64,000 bases of DNA from Eremophila alpestris peregrina (lineage: Eukaryota > Chordata > Aves > Passeriformes > Alaudidae): NCBI GenBank assembly GCA_009792885.1, contig WMCF01000030.1:7382417-7446416 (forward strand). The letters run 5' to 3'. Under the pieces are notes generated by a model. It worked only from the letters and a program-made list of their open reading frames with translations, was not told the origin of the DNA and did not search any database. Positions 50,901 through 61,400 of the stretch are shown here, piece after piece (the first letter of the stretch is position 1; each line of letters opens with the position of its first letter). The position numbers and the translations under genes are program-made.

Positions 50901-53319
50901 GTGCTAAGAATGGACTGTACCTAGACTCTCAATTTCTGCTCTCAAAAGGGACAACTTCCTACAGCTATGAATTGTTTTAGAATCGGAGTGCTAGAAGCTT
51001 TTAACAATACATCTACATTTTAAATAATGACTGAGGCCATGCTAAGAAATTGTAACTGCTTGTATTGAGTTAAGCAAACTTGATATCAAACATGACCAAG
51101 GTAATTTTAAAACAAGTAGTTATTTAACTAGTTCATTTAACTATATAACTAAATAAGCCTACTTAGAATTCTCAAGTCCCACACCTTTACAAACAGTGAC
51201 AAAAAGCCAATATATGACAGAAAAACATTTGGGAACTGTCTGAGAACAGCAACAGTCAAAACAATACATCTTCAACATTACATTCTCTCCAAGATAAGGA
51301 CAGGCTGCATTACAGCTTTGAGACTAGGAGATGCAGAAAGTCCTAATTACGGCTTATCTAACATTACCGTCTCTGGAGAGAGGGGGGAGAAAAAACTAAA
51401 AAATAATTAACTGATTAGGAGCTACATTTGTGAATATAAAATATTTCAAGCTAGAAATGTAGTAAAGATAATAATATAATTATCCTGATATGAAAAGTTA
51501 ATTCTATTCAGTACAGAACACTGCCTTTACTTAAATTCAGTGAGAATTAGAATTATTCCCACTCACAAAAGAACTCTCAATTTTCCATTTAAACAATATA
51601 ACAGAAGAAAAAGTACACAAAAAATGTAAGGACTAGAAAGTTCATGAAGCTTTCTTTAGTTTGCAATAATATGACAAATTTTCAAGGAAAAACACAACAG
51701 ACTCAATGTAACATAGTCTTAGTTTCCACAAACAAAAACTAAAAACTGTTCTAATATTTTTACTTAGAAAGATCTTTGTAAGTTGGACCAGGCTGAGAAC
51801 AAGGGCTTATACCCTGGGTCTGCAATAAGCAGAAAAATTTCCTTGGGCTAACAAAGGGCTGCCACGCTCACCACAGAGGAAATTAAAGTCAGAGGTACAC
51901 ATTATACCAGGCAAACTTGAAACTGAACTACCAGTCAGACGTGACAGAAGGGGAGTAATGCCTGCACAGAATACAAAGAGGCTCTCTCCACAACAGAGTG
52001 GAACTTGCCTAATACCAAGTCATATAAAGAATGCTTGCAGGGGAGTGGGGTAGGGGACAGAAGCCAGGGAAAAACGTACTGCTGAAAGCAACAGAAGTTA
52101 GTTAATGCTGAGAGCTGAGTTCATATCCCAGCAGAAACAACCAACAAACACAAAGAGAAAGATCACTGGCAAAGTGGGGTTTGGCTGGGACTATTATTTG
52201 AATCAAATGAAATGTCCGAAGTGAGGTCTAGAGAAAGTTATCAAATGCTCACTTGGAACAAAATGTAACTTAGACCAAAATCTAACAGCCTGTTTTCCCC
52301 ACAATAATTAAAAATACTAAAGAAATACTAACATTTTGGCAATGCCTGGTCCTCTACATTTATTAAGGCAAAGTCACTACAGACAGTTCAGGAGGGCAAA
52401 GCAGCCTTAACTTGTGGGGAAATCAAAGCAAACAGACACCAAACCCCCACTAATGCTCTCCACAGAATTTGTAACATTTTGATCACTGACTATAACCTTG
52501 GTGTCTCTGCATGACACCATATCCACTGTGAGAAGGGAGTAGCATCTCTGAAGATGAAACAACCCAGACACATCAGAAAAGAATGCTGTGAGGGCTAATC
52601 CTACTGGGTGCTCTTAAGGCATGGGCTGCACTGAGTCTAAAGGAGATGCACCAGCCTTTAATGCTGTTCAGTGGAGCACAGACAGCAAGAAAAAGATCTG
52701 AGCAGGTGGGTTGAAGACTCACTCCATCTACCATTTTCATGTCCTTTCAGAAAAGGCTAAAAGGGTGGTGCTATGCACTTAAGCCTATCTCTAGCCAACA
52801 GAACAATGATTCATTTTGTAACATACCATCATTAAGTAAATATACATTTTGGTCTATTAAAGCATACCTGTTGTCTACAAATCAAGATTCACACCCATGG
52901 GATTTGTATTTACACAGCTTAAAATGTAAGGGTCATATGAAATATTTTTATCATTAACATTTTTTGCTCATGAGTCACAGATGTGGTTAATAAAAACATG
53001 ATACAGTACTCCTTTTCCTAGCAAGTAACAAGAAGAAAACAAGACACAAAACATTTTAATAAACTTAATGGAAGATGATTATATAAAAAACGTCCCTTGA
53101 AAATTATCGTGGCCTATACCTACGAGTTTATTAATTTACCTCTATATTTTCTGGCACTGCTAACAAGACAGCGGCAGCCAGAGATCCCGCAGAAGCTCCC
53201 GCAAAAGCTTTCACATCTCTCAGTAACTTCTTACCATGCCTGTGGAAAGCAGCTGCTGCCCCCAAGTGGTAAATGCCCAGAAAGCCACAAGCTGCAAAGG
53301 ACAGGTTGATGTGCTTCAT
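38843..53319 (-). CDS. PNPLA4: PNPLA4, patatin-like phospholipase domain-containing protein 4
   Basis: The canonical protein is spliced from 53140-53319, 49262-49356, 48958-49093, 45845-45910, 40838-40990 and 38843-38974, totalling 253 residues, which equals the human length as I know it. The family hydrolyses lipid esters; mammalian PNPLA4 (GS2) has triacylglycerol lipase, retinyl ester hydrolase and transacylase activity. Visible signatures: the glycine-rich oxyanion loop near residues 11-20 (CGFLGIYHLG), the nucleophile motif GASAG with Ser43, and the DGG motif with Asp163, which completes the Ser-Asp dyad. The ending NWFE is also family-typical. All introns are GT-AG and the frame is intact, so the gene looks functional. 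In mammals it is X-linked in the Xp22.3 region; in birds that block is expected to be autosomal. The canonical ATG sits only five bases into its exon (CCCAG-ATG) in a weak initiation context. Confidence 0.97.
40838..40990 (-). CDS. PNPLA4: PNPLA4 coding exon 5 (catalytic Asp)
   Basis: 51 codons, phase 0 on both sides, acceptor ttccatag and donor ATG|gtaagc. It starts KWVDGGLTNGLP, carrying the DGG motif (Asp163), and continues through VGRTVTISPFSGRLD. Removal of this exon would keep frame but destroy the active site. Confidence 0.96.
40991..45844 (-). other. PNPLA4: PNPLA4 intron between coding exons 4 and 5
   Basis: About 4.9 kb, donor gtaatt and acceptor ttccatag. Apart from a 17-bp tandem duplication at 44632-44665, I see no identifiable element and no nested gene. 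Confidence 0.6.
44632..44665 (+). repeat. 17-bp tandem duplication
   Basis: gaccc(a/g)cacatccttat occurs twice back to back (44632-44648 and 44649-44665) with one difference. Confidence 0.8.
45845..45910 (-). CDS. PNPLA4: PNPLA4 coding exon 4
   Basis: 22 codons, phase 0 on both sides. It encodes VLLASSFIPVYAGIKPVEFK-GQ, bounded by ttctctctag and CAG|gtaatt. The hydrophobic FIPVYAG segment is typical of the patatin fold. Confidence 0.95.
45911..48957 (-). other. PNPLA4: PNPLA4 intron between coding exons 3 and 4
   Basis: About 3.0 kb, AT-rich, donor gtaatc. No repeats or nested genes recognised. Confidence 0.55.
48958..49093 (-). CDS. PNPLA4: PNPLA4 coding exon 3
   Basis: 136 bases, phase 2 in and phase 0 out, acceptor tttcctctag and donor AAG|gtaatc. 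It encodes EGIESILPSDVHEIAENRLY followed by VSVTN and ends SREDLIK, matching the known PNPLA4 order. An open frame reading on past the donor is intron. Confidence 0.96.
49262..49356 (-). CDS. PNPLA4: PNPLA4 coding exon 2
   Basis: 95 bases, phase 0 in and phase 2 out, acceptor catttccag and donor CTTAG|gtacat. It encodes KCKHFACGFAEEVRRLNFGA, then ITPGYDFMKTL. The FAEEVRR and TPGYDFM words identify it as this PNPLA4 exon. Too short and startless to appear as an ORF. Confidence 0.93.
49357..53139 (-). other. PNPLA4: PNPLA4 intron between coding exons 1 and 2
   Basis: About 3.8 kb, donor gtaaat. It contains an 18-bp tandem duplication at 49610-49642. Otherwise nothing recognisable. Confidence 0.55.
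49610..49642 (+). repeat. 18-bp tandem duplication
   Basis: ccaaggaaagttaaa is repeated with an 18-base period within a PNPLA4 intron. Confidence 0.75.
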
Positions 53320-53324
53320 CTGGG
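53140..53324 (-). CDS. PNPLA4: PNPLA4 first canonical coding exon (catalytic Ser)
   Basis: The exon begins at 53324 after a tatttctgcag acceptor. Its first five bases (CCCAG) precede the canonical ATG at 53317-53319, and it ends in phase 0 at GAG|gtaaat. It encodes residues 1-60: MKHINLSF, the oxyanion loop CGFLGIYHLG and the GASAGS nucleophile motif. Read with one extra base from the exon at 58776-58902, the five leader bases become Ala-Gln and keep the frame open upstream. Confidence 0.96.
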
Positions 53325-53699
53325 CTGCAGAAATAGTGTGTCACAGTCAGAAAAAAATTTATCTTGCAATATACATTTATTATTTTTGCATAACATACTC
53401 TAACTATATAAAAATCCCACAAGTTATTTGAGAACAGTAAAAGCTTTTGATTACTAAATACATCAAATAATCAGCAGTTAGTTTAGTACCTCCAAAACTG
53501 AAAACAAATAATCCTTAGTGCAAATCCCTTTTCAAAGCAATCAAAAATATATACCTTTATATACAAAGTAACTATATATTTTCATGATTTGTCGAAGAGT
53601 AATTACATAAAAGTGACTACAGAATACCTCTGAAAAACAAACACTGTTTATCAAAACACCTTTATCAAAAAAAAATCATATCAATTATAAAACTGCTGG

Positions 53700-53974
53700 T
53701 TACTGTCTCATCGTGTACTGACAAGACTGGGAAAATGGATTCAAACTGAGGGAAAGTTAAGATTGGATATCAGGACAAATTTCTTTACTGAGAGAGGGGT
53801 GAGACACTGGCACAGGCTGCCCAGGGATACTGTGGATACCCCATCTCTGGCAGTGTTCATGGCCAGGCTGGATGGAGCTCTGAGAAACCTGGCCTAGTGA
53901 GAGTGTCCCTGCCTCTGGGAACAAGATGATCTTTAAGGTGCCTCACAGCCCAGGGCATTCCATGATTCTATGAT
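53700..53974 (+). mobile_element. CR1 fragment, plus orientation
   Basis: Begins near 'aaaatggattcaaactgagg', passes through 'gacactggcacaggctgccc' and 'ggccaggctggatggagctc', and ends 'ccatgattctatga'. This is the standard CR1 3' region, antisense to PNPLA4. Confidence 0.93.
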
Positions 53975-56558
53975 CATGCTCCCCATTACACAAGCAGAGT
54001 CTTGAATTCATTATAATTCCCTAAGAGAGGAAATTTTTTTCTGTCATCTTTGAAACTTATTTACTCACTAGAACTATTAATACATAATTTTTAAAGTAAA
54101 GTTTACTAGTTTAAAAAAGAAAAACACAAAACATATTTTTGCTACTATTAAAAAAAAAGAAGGAATAATTAAAAAAAAAAAAACACCACAAAAAACCCTG
54201 AAGTAAAATAGAAAAATGTAGGAAAACACACACTCCAAAGATGCCTAGGGTAGAAATTTAAAATTAACAAAAAAATCCCACAAATGGGAAGAGTAAATTC
54301 AGATAATTAGGGACAGTTAATTAAATAAAATAGAATGCTGTACAATTTAGTAGTTCTTCAGTTTCTGCAAATAACTACATCATAAAATCAAGGTATTCTG
54401 TAGATTGTATTTTACAGGTGTAGGAGATATTTTAGTACTGAATTAAAAATAAACCCCTACTGTACTTGGGTACATCTCAATATGAATGGGAAGACAGAAA
54501 ATGTTGTATCAGTCCTGATGAAGAGAGGCAAACATATATAGCACCACATTTTTGTTAAAGATACCATTGAAGATATCACTGAAATGGGAAAGGCAGGAAA
54601 TATGAGGATATGAAACAGCTCTCAAAGCCAGCAGATAAGAAGACATGCTTTACCCACAGCATGATTAAAATCAGACCTAATGATCTGACCAGGTTTACTA
54701 TTTGACTGAGAGAGAGCATCTCACAGCCAGGGAATATTTGGTGCACCAGTCAGTCTGCAGAACACACAGTTTATCAGCTGTGCTGGAAAGGCTTCCACAT
54801 CCACTTGTTAGTAGGAATACCTGTAACAAATCTAACACATTTGTACTCACAGAAAGTACGAGAGGTTGGCTCTTGCTACAATAGGAGAGAAAGGCATTTA
54901 GAATGAAGCAAGTGATAAATTGATTTACCATTTTTGAAAAATGATCTTTTAATTTAAAGAAAAGTCAGTGTATTGAATAGAAGGTTAAAAAACTTTACTC
55001 AAGATGTTACTGGAAAACAACAAACACAACTCTTTGATTTTTTTTTTAATAGAGTGGAAGAAAACGATCTTTGAAGTATGATGTCACACTGTGCTTCCTT
55101 TCAGGATTGTTAAACTCCTGGGAGTTTAAGCAGCTGCTGCAGCTGTCTCCATACCTTCTACAAATTAGGAGCAAAGATGCATTTGCATCACAAGCCACTT
55201 TGACAAAAAGGTGAAGCTGGTTAAAGCAACTGCATTCTTACATAGGAATGGAAGAATCAACTCCCATTTCTGTTCATAATAGAGCTCAAAATCAACATAC
55301 TACTAATATGAAGCAGTATATGAAATAAAGATTATGTTTACATAGCTGATTAGTCAGAAAGTATGCAAAGTAAGAGTTCAGAAATCCAAAGAATTACATC
55401 TAAGGGACCTATGAAATGTAACTAAGAAGTGAAAGTGTAAGATAATAAGATTATGCAAATCAAAATAAGTATATGGATGCTTATGTACATGTATACATGC
55501 ATTTAAGCCCTCTATAAGGCTCATACTCCTAAAAGTATCTCTCTCTGCTAGAAAAGAATTAAATATTCACAAATAAAAAACAAAAAGTGTCTGAAGCATT
55601 GCTCCTGTAAAAAACTTCCATTAAAAGGTCTTTTTAAAAAGAAAAATTCCCTACAAATGTGGAAGAAAAATCACACTTCATTGTATAAAGAAGTGGCAGG
55701 TACATTTTCTCTAGAGTGAGAACAGAAAAGGAGGTTATGTGAACTGAGGAAATTATTTGAATCTCAGATCAAAAACTACTGAACATATCTGACTAAAGTC
55801 AGATATCCATACCTCCTCTTACACACTTGTAGTTTCTCAGACAAGCTCTAGTCCTATCTAATTATCAGCTACTGGGAGTAACCACTATTCTCTTTTGAGT
55901 GTCTGGATACATGGTATTCACTCTTTCATGTGAGTTAATTTCTTAACACTTCCATCCCACACTTTCCTGCCTCCTTCATTTCCCTACCCAAGAGACAGAA
56001 AGAGATTACTGGATGAGTATTCACATCAGTTACTCGACTGACAAAACGACTCAGTGAGAGAAGAACACAAGAAGAAAAAACAGCACTAAGATTTCAAGTC
56101 AAGGAATACTGTTCAAGAATGCTGCTAGTCTCACACTCTGTGAAGAGTAGACTAATTTCAAATCCAAAAAGAATAAATTAATACAATGTAAAAATAAGGT
56201 AATTTTTTTTACTTTTAGTGAACAGAAGTACTTGACCCACTGGATTTGTATGGCTACAATACAACACTTTTACAGATTCCCCAAGAGAACCTCAAATTGA
56301 GGGTAGCAATAGCATAGCTGTGTTACTCAGACACTACAGTTCTATTAATTAGGATCAATTCTCAGGTATACATTAAGTATTTGTCATATACACAAAAAAT
56401 TTTAAAATTCCTCAGTACAACTGTTAAATGGCAGATGACATTCATGCTCAAATCACACATCCACTGATTACATCTAGCTGCATGACTGAGAAACGGGGTA
56501 TGCACATACATCTATCAACCCTCCTAGTGGGCAAACAATGAGAAAGGAAAATCACTCA

Positions 56559-56680
56559 ATCATAGAATCATTTAAGTGACTTCTTGCCCAACCTTCCTAT
56601 GCTTAAAACAGGGTCAGCTATCAGATCGAATTTGGTCACTCAGGGCTTTACCTGGTTGTTAACTTGAAAATCTTGTAATG
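56559..56680 (-). mobile_element. Degraded CR1 fragment, minus orientation
   Basis: Opens with aatcatagaatcatttaa, the reverse complement of the CR1 end. It continues with 'gtcactcagggctttacctg'-like 3'-UTR words and is strongly diverged. Confidence 0.7.
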
Positions 56681-58775
56681 CTTAGCTCCTAAGTGATACC
56701 TCACATTTGTCTGGTGAAACAATCAGGTCTTCTTTAATTTGTTCAGAATATTAAAATCAGTAGAGTATTGCAAATACTCAGCATTACACAGAAATAGAAT
56801 ATTAATATCTTCAATCAGTACCATGCATCCACCTGCAGGAAAAGTGCATGGAACTGAGGTCTCTTCAACAAATCTGTAGAAAAGCACTTAACCTACAAAG
56901 GATGAAGATGGTAAGGATGAAACAGATAAATAAGAATCATGGTTCTATACAGAACTATTCCTTCACAGATACAGTTAAGCAATGTTGTTTCACCTTGCAA
57001 ACAGATCTCCAGGTAAGAGGAAAAAATATGAAAGCATTATTTAGATGAATATCTTGCAAAATCAGAAGGGCAAGTAGTAGGAAACAGGACATTTTTAAAT
57101 ATGTCACAGCATCACTCAATTTGCAAGTTATAATGGTGTATTTCAGACAAAGTATGATTCAAAAATGTTTTTTGCTTTGATGATGTGGTAGATCACTGCC
57201 TTTTTGATCAAAGAAGTATAGTATGATTATAAAAACTCATAAGAGGAAATACAGAAAAATTTAATTAGTTATACATTATGACTATCCCCTGACAATTTCT
57301 TATAGACTAACAGAAATAGAGCATAGTCACATGCGGACACAAACCAATTCCTGCAGCTGCCAGAGCAGAGAGCAGAAATCTTGCTATCTTAGAAACAGTG
57401 TGAAACACCTGTTTCACAAGATTCCAAACCAAATATTTTAAGAGTTTAACACAAATTGTCACTATTAAGGATATTAATACCTATTAACACAAAGTCATCA
57501 TATTGGCATGTCTTAAGAAAACGTTTCAATGAACCTTGGAGATGCACAAGTACATTTCAGGTGGACAGCATACAAAATGTAGAGATATGATATAAACAGG
57601 ACAGAGCAAACACTTCTGCCACTGCTTTTCAAACAATGTCATCATCTTATATGATTGGAAAAATTCAAAATATAAAAATTTCAACTGGCCAAGGGGATAG
57701 AAATGCTTCTGTTGTCTACAAAAGAAAAAATAGAAGTGTAAGAAAAGATATGTACAAGGAGAACAGTGGCGCTGTTCAGTTTCATTTTGCAAATAATGCA
57801 GGAGCATTCAGGAATAAACAGAAACCTAAGAGTTCCCTTTAAAAGATTACCACATCTGCGGGAAAAAAACAACCCACTGGTGATTAGAAATCTTCAGGGG
57901 GGTGGGGGCATTTCTGTCTACTCAGCAGTATCTCATCCACTTTGTAATGCAAACCTCCAAGAGAATGTGTGTAAGGAGATAAGGCTGTACAGAAAAATTA
58001 TGCTACAGTACCACACAGCTGTCTGAGGACAGGTACTGCCTTCCTGATTGTCATGCACATGAAATAGCACAACAGTTTCTCATAGGGCTGTTTCCTGAGC
58101 AATGCAATTAGAGAAACACTGTACCATCTCAGTGTCTTAACCTGTCATAACTACCTCCCTGTCATCCCACTTGTAAACTAAAGCTGAAAATGCCCAAAGC
58201 AACTGAGTACAAACACCTTTACAAACAAAATCTAAATATGCATAGAATGCAAATGACCAAGCACCCTGAAGCACAGGAGCTGAAATAGATGATGCATAAC
58301 AGCACATCTAAGGAGAAGTTATTAGCAAGGAGTGGCAAAACAAGCAGACACAGAAAAGAACTGTTTAGCTCAGCAGCACTGCTAAAATAAAGGTTATAAG
58401 GTAACTACTAATTTACCTGAACCAAAAATCAAAAATCACCACTGACACAGAAATGTTTGGTTTTTTGCATTTCTAACAGGAAAAAAAAGGGCACTAGTGT
58501 AACAATTCACAGCCTTCAGTAAATATAAGAGTTTGATAAATTTGAAGGAAAAAATAATAAGTACATCATCTAACTGACCATTGAGAAATTTAAGAAAATC
58601 ACGAGTCTTTGCAAACTATAACATTTGTGTATAATCACCTTAAAATTAAAAAAAAAGAAACACATTAAATGATAAAAAACTTTCAAATTAAGATTATAGA
58701 CCTTGATCCTAAAGAAGTCAACAGAGGGCAGGGAAGGCTGACTTCTCCAGAAGAGGGATGCAAAAGGTTCAATAC

Positions 58776-58902
58776 CTTGTAATGAATGTTGTCTTCCATC
58801 ACATACTCCACTAGGACTTTTTCCAACAGCTATTTTGGTTCCCTCTGCACTAGTAGCCATTTTTCTATCACCTACCGATTGTTTATCATTTACCTTGGAA
58901 AC
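58776..58902 (-). CDS. PNPLA4: Candidate upstream PNPLA4 exon B (in-frame N-terminal extension)
   Basis: 127 bases between a clean acceptor (ctctgattgtag) and a donor (ACAAG|gtattg). The frame is open throughout, phase 0 in and phase 1 out, and joins the canonical exon at 53324 in frame: ...RQHSLQ-AQ-MKHINL. An internal ATG (58858-58860) lies in a strong context (AAAAATGG) and would add 30 residues beginning MATSAEGTKIAVGKSP to PNPLA4, giving 283 in total. I recognise no family in the extension. It may instead be a 5'-UTR or alternative exon open by chance. Confidence 0.5.
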
Positions 58903-59604
58903 CTACAATCAGAGAGTCAGACATATTACTATTAAAAAGAAAAACAACAGCAATATGACATTATTTGATTATAATTGTTAAGTCATCTAGATGAATTTTG
59001 AAATTGCTTAACTGCCACGAAACAAGTTCAAACCTCAATGTTCCACAACTTATGCCCGCAGCAATTTATATCTTAAAAATGAATTTAACTAAATACTGAA
59101 AAACACCCCCATTTGGATATGCCAGTGTACAAAATGAGCTTTATTTTGTGTCCTTTACCACTATTTTAATTTATATCTACAGGTTTTTTTTAATAATAAA
59201 ACTCTTCTGTTTTCATCCTCCCTTACCAATCCATTTCCACCCTACCCTCTGTTGCACAACTTTGCATCTGTAAGTTATTTTTCTATGGTCCTATTCTACA
59301 CTTAACAACTGTCACTCTAACTAATCAGCCTGTCAGTTATCCTGCACTACTGTCTGAAGTAGTTCGAAGAAAATTAAGGTTTTTCCCAACCTAAAACTAT
59401 CAGACTCAAAAATTCACTCTGAAACACTGGTCCTCCAAAACTTATTGCTGCCTGCCCCTTTACCTTGATAAACTGAAGGCATTTACAATTCACAATTAAT
59501 GCTGCAAAATCAAAAGCTTAGCTCTATAGAGTCTAAAATAAATTATTTCATCACTGCATTTATGCACATCACTTATATCTTTAAAGAATCACAAAAATAC
59601 TTAC
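58903..59604 (-). other. PNPLA4: Intron between candidate upstream exons A and B
   Basis: Donor gtaagta and a pyrimidine-containing tract before gattgtag. AT-rich and without repeats. Confidence 0.45.
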
Positions 59605-59912
59605 CTGGAATTTAACTCTGTTATGTGGCACTCTTTCAGTGCAATAGTTTGGAATTCCAATCCAGAACTGTTTAGTTTTGAGAAACATGCAACTACACAA
59701 TCGGCCTTCTTTCATCTGGAGCAACAGTATCTGAGCACTACAAAGCTTTTTGGCAGTCCACATTTTAGTAAAAGTGATCTCTGGATCCAGATGATGTGGC
59801 AATAAAGTTGATACTCGCAAAAGCTGCTTTACCATGAAGTTACAAAGGAAGCATCCATAGGTGAGCTTGGACACCACAAAAACACAGGCAGAAACTTTCT
59901 TTTAAGCATAAC
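59605..59912 (-). CDS. PNPLA4: Candidate upstream PNPLA4 exon A (in-frame, basic N-terminus)
   Basis: 308 bases between an acceptor (tttttaacag) and a strong donor (TTCCAG|gtaagta). After an in-frame TAA at 59902-59904 the frame is open for 99 codons to the donor. The first ATG is at 59833-59835 and starts MVKQLLRVSTLLPHH, basic and amphipathic, as a mitochondrial presequence might be. From that ATG, 77 codons here, 42 in exon B and Ala-Gln would extend PNPLA4 by 121 residues to 374. The start context is weak (TTC before ATG, G after). It could equally be a leader exon. No family is recognised. Confidence 0.42.
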
Positions 59913-60817
59913 CTGTTAAAAAGACATTACAAAAAAAAAAAAAAAGTAGTTGAAAGGTTCACATCAAGGCCCTGACATTTTAACAAAGCCATCCTCACAC
60001 CCATCCAAACCGAAAACATAGAGGCATTAACAGCTGATTCACTTGACAATGAAACAGTAGCTCCTCTCTCTCCCTCTCACCAGCCCCCATCTGGTACCGT
60101 GTTGTTCCCCACTGACCATAAAGTCAATTGTTCATTTCACAAACAGGAAGAACTAAAATCGTTAATAACGGTGAACCCCAAACAAACAAACTGTCCCTCG
60201 AGATTAACAACGAGAATACACTGCTCCTTCTATCTCAGCTGAAAACAGTGAATGCAGTGATCCGGCAACTTCAAACAACTTGTTCACTAAAACAAAGTGC
60301 CGATGTCAAGAGCCCAGTAAGAGACACTCCAGCATGCCGGCTGGTACGAGGCAAGCCTCGTCATCTTCTCTGTTACTTCGACAGCACAGGGATTACTCAC
60401 TCAGTGTAAGCCTGGTTTACCCCTTGACCATAAAGAAGAATGTATGGAATTGTGCTGGTTCAAACGAAAAGCAGGTTCCTGCCCGACCACCAGGCAGGTG
60501 CCTGCAAGCAACCCCAGTATGACCCTGTGCGAGCGAGGTCTCGGCGGAACATGGCCAATTTCCAACTTAATCCCAACCAGTGAGTGAGTTAAAGGCGTTC
60601 TGTTTCATCTCGTGCGCCATGAGATCAGGCCTGTGGTGCAACTGGATTTCTTCCTACCTCAACTTTTATTCTGCAAACAACCAAAACAAACAAGCAAAAC
60701 AGCCGACACGGCGAGACAAGCTTTTTAAAGCTAACAAAACACAGAACGTGAAGTGACAACCGCGGGGTGCACAACGCCAAAGTGTAGCCACTGCGCCTTC
60801 TAACCTTGGACACTTAC
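59913..60817 (-). other. PNPLA4: First intron of PNPLA4 (putative)
   Basis: Lies between the CpG-island donor and exon A. A poly-A run on the plus strand (59931-59945) is a T-rich tract just before the exon A acceptor on the minus strand, as a polypyrimidine tract should be. Open frames at 60128-60522 have no domain support. Confidence 0.45.
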
Positions 60818-60930
60818 AGCAAGCGATTCCTACGCGGGGCACGGCCCTTCAGAGGTCAGTCACCTCAACCCCGTCCCGGTCCCCGCCGCCTCCCCGCAGG
60901 CCTCCCGGGGGGCTATCGCGGCCTCCGCGA
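60818..60930 (-). other. PNPLA4: Putative non-coding first exon of PNPLA4
   Basis: The minus strand has a consensus donor gct|gtaagtg at the edge of the CpG island, with the exon ending at 60818. The transcription start lies somewhere upstream in the island, so the outer limit given here is only a guess. Its donor could join to 59912, 58902 or 53324. Confidence 0.45.
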
Positions 60931-61036
60931 GGCAGTGCGGCACCGTGCCCGCCTCGGCCCCCCCTCCCCGGCGGCGGGCCCCGCGGCAGCGCCGGCAGCG
61001 GCCGATCGCGGTCGGCACCGGGAGGTCACGGTGGGT

Positions 61037-61072
61037 GCGGCCCGGCCCGGCACGGCACGGCCCGGCACGGCC
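61037..61072 (+). repeat. (CGGCC/CGGCA)n pentanucleotide run
   Basis: Seven or so imperfect five-base units cggc(c/a) inside the CpG island. A slippage-prone GC microsatellite. Confidence 0.7.
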
Positions 61073-61134
61073 CCCCCTCCGCGCCTGCGCAGCGCGGGCC
61101 CGGCAGGAGCGGCGGGGCCGGGGCCTGGGGCCGG

Positions 61135-61338
61135 TGAGGCGGCACCGCCCCGCCTTCAGCACCCGGCCGGCGGCGCTGGCTGTGCGGGAGGGGCCGGCCC
61201 GGCCCCTCCGGGGATTGACGCTGCTGTCGTGTGGCCGATGAGGCGACACCGCCCCGCCTTCAGCACCCGGCCGGCGGCGCTGGCTGTGCGGGCGGGCCCG
61301 GCCCGGCCCCTCCGGGGATTGACGCTGCTGTCGTGTGG
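61135..61338 (+). repeat. 104-bp tandem duplication in the CpG island
   Basis: Copy 1 (61135-61238) and copy 2 (61239-61338) align at an exact 104-base offset with only a handful of substitutions. Both carry 'cgccttcagcacccggccgg' and 'ggggattgacgctgctgtcg'. The high similarity suggests a recent duplication or continuing homogenisation of a promoter module. Confidence 0.93.
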
Positions 61339-61400
61339 GAGGTGTCCGCACCTCAGCGCCGCCAAGCCGGCAGCGAACCACGTAGTAGCGTCCTGTTTCT

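Larger units (their letters stand above)
53325..58775 (-). other. PNPLA4: PNPLA4 5' intron
   Basis: About 5.5 kb between the upstream candidate exon and the canonical first coding exon. It contains CR1 fragments at 53700-53974 and 56559-56680 and a poly-A tract near 54170-54183. Confidence 0.55.
60800..61400. promoter_or_regulatory. PNPLA4: CpG island, PNPLA4 promoter
   Basis: About 600 bases very rich in C, G and CpG, with GC-box-like ccgcccc words, in otherwise AT-rich DNA. It sits at the 5' end of PNPLA4 as a housekeeping-type promoter should. No TATA box is evident. The long open frames on both strands here come from the scarcity of stop codons, not from coding. A divergent plus-strand transcript is possible but unsupported. 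Confidence 0.85.
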
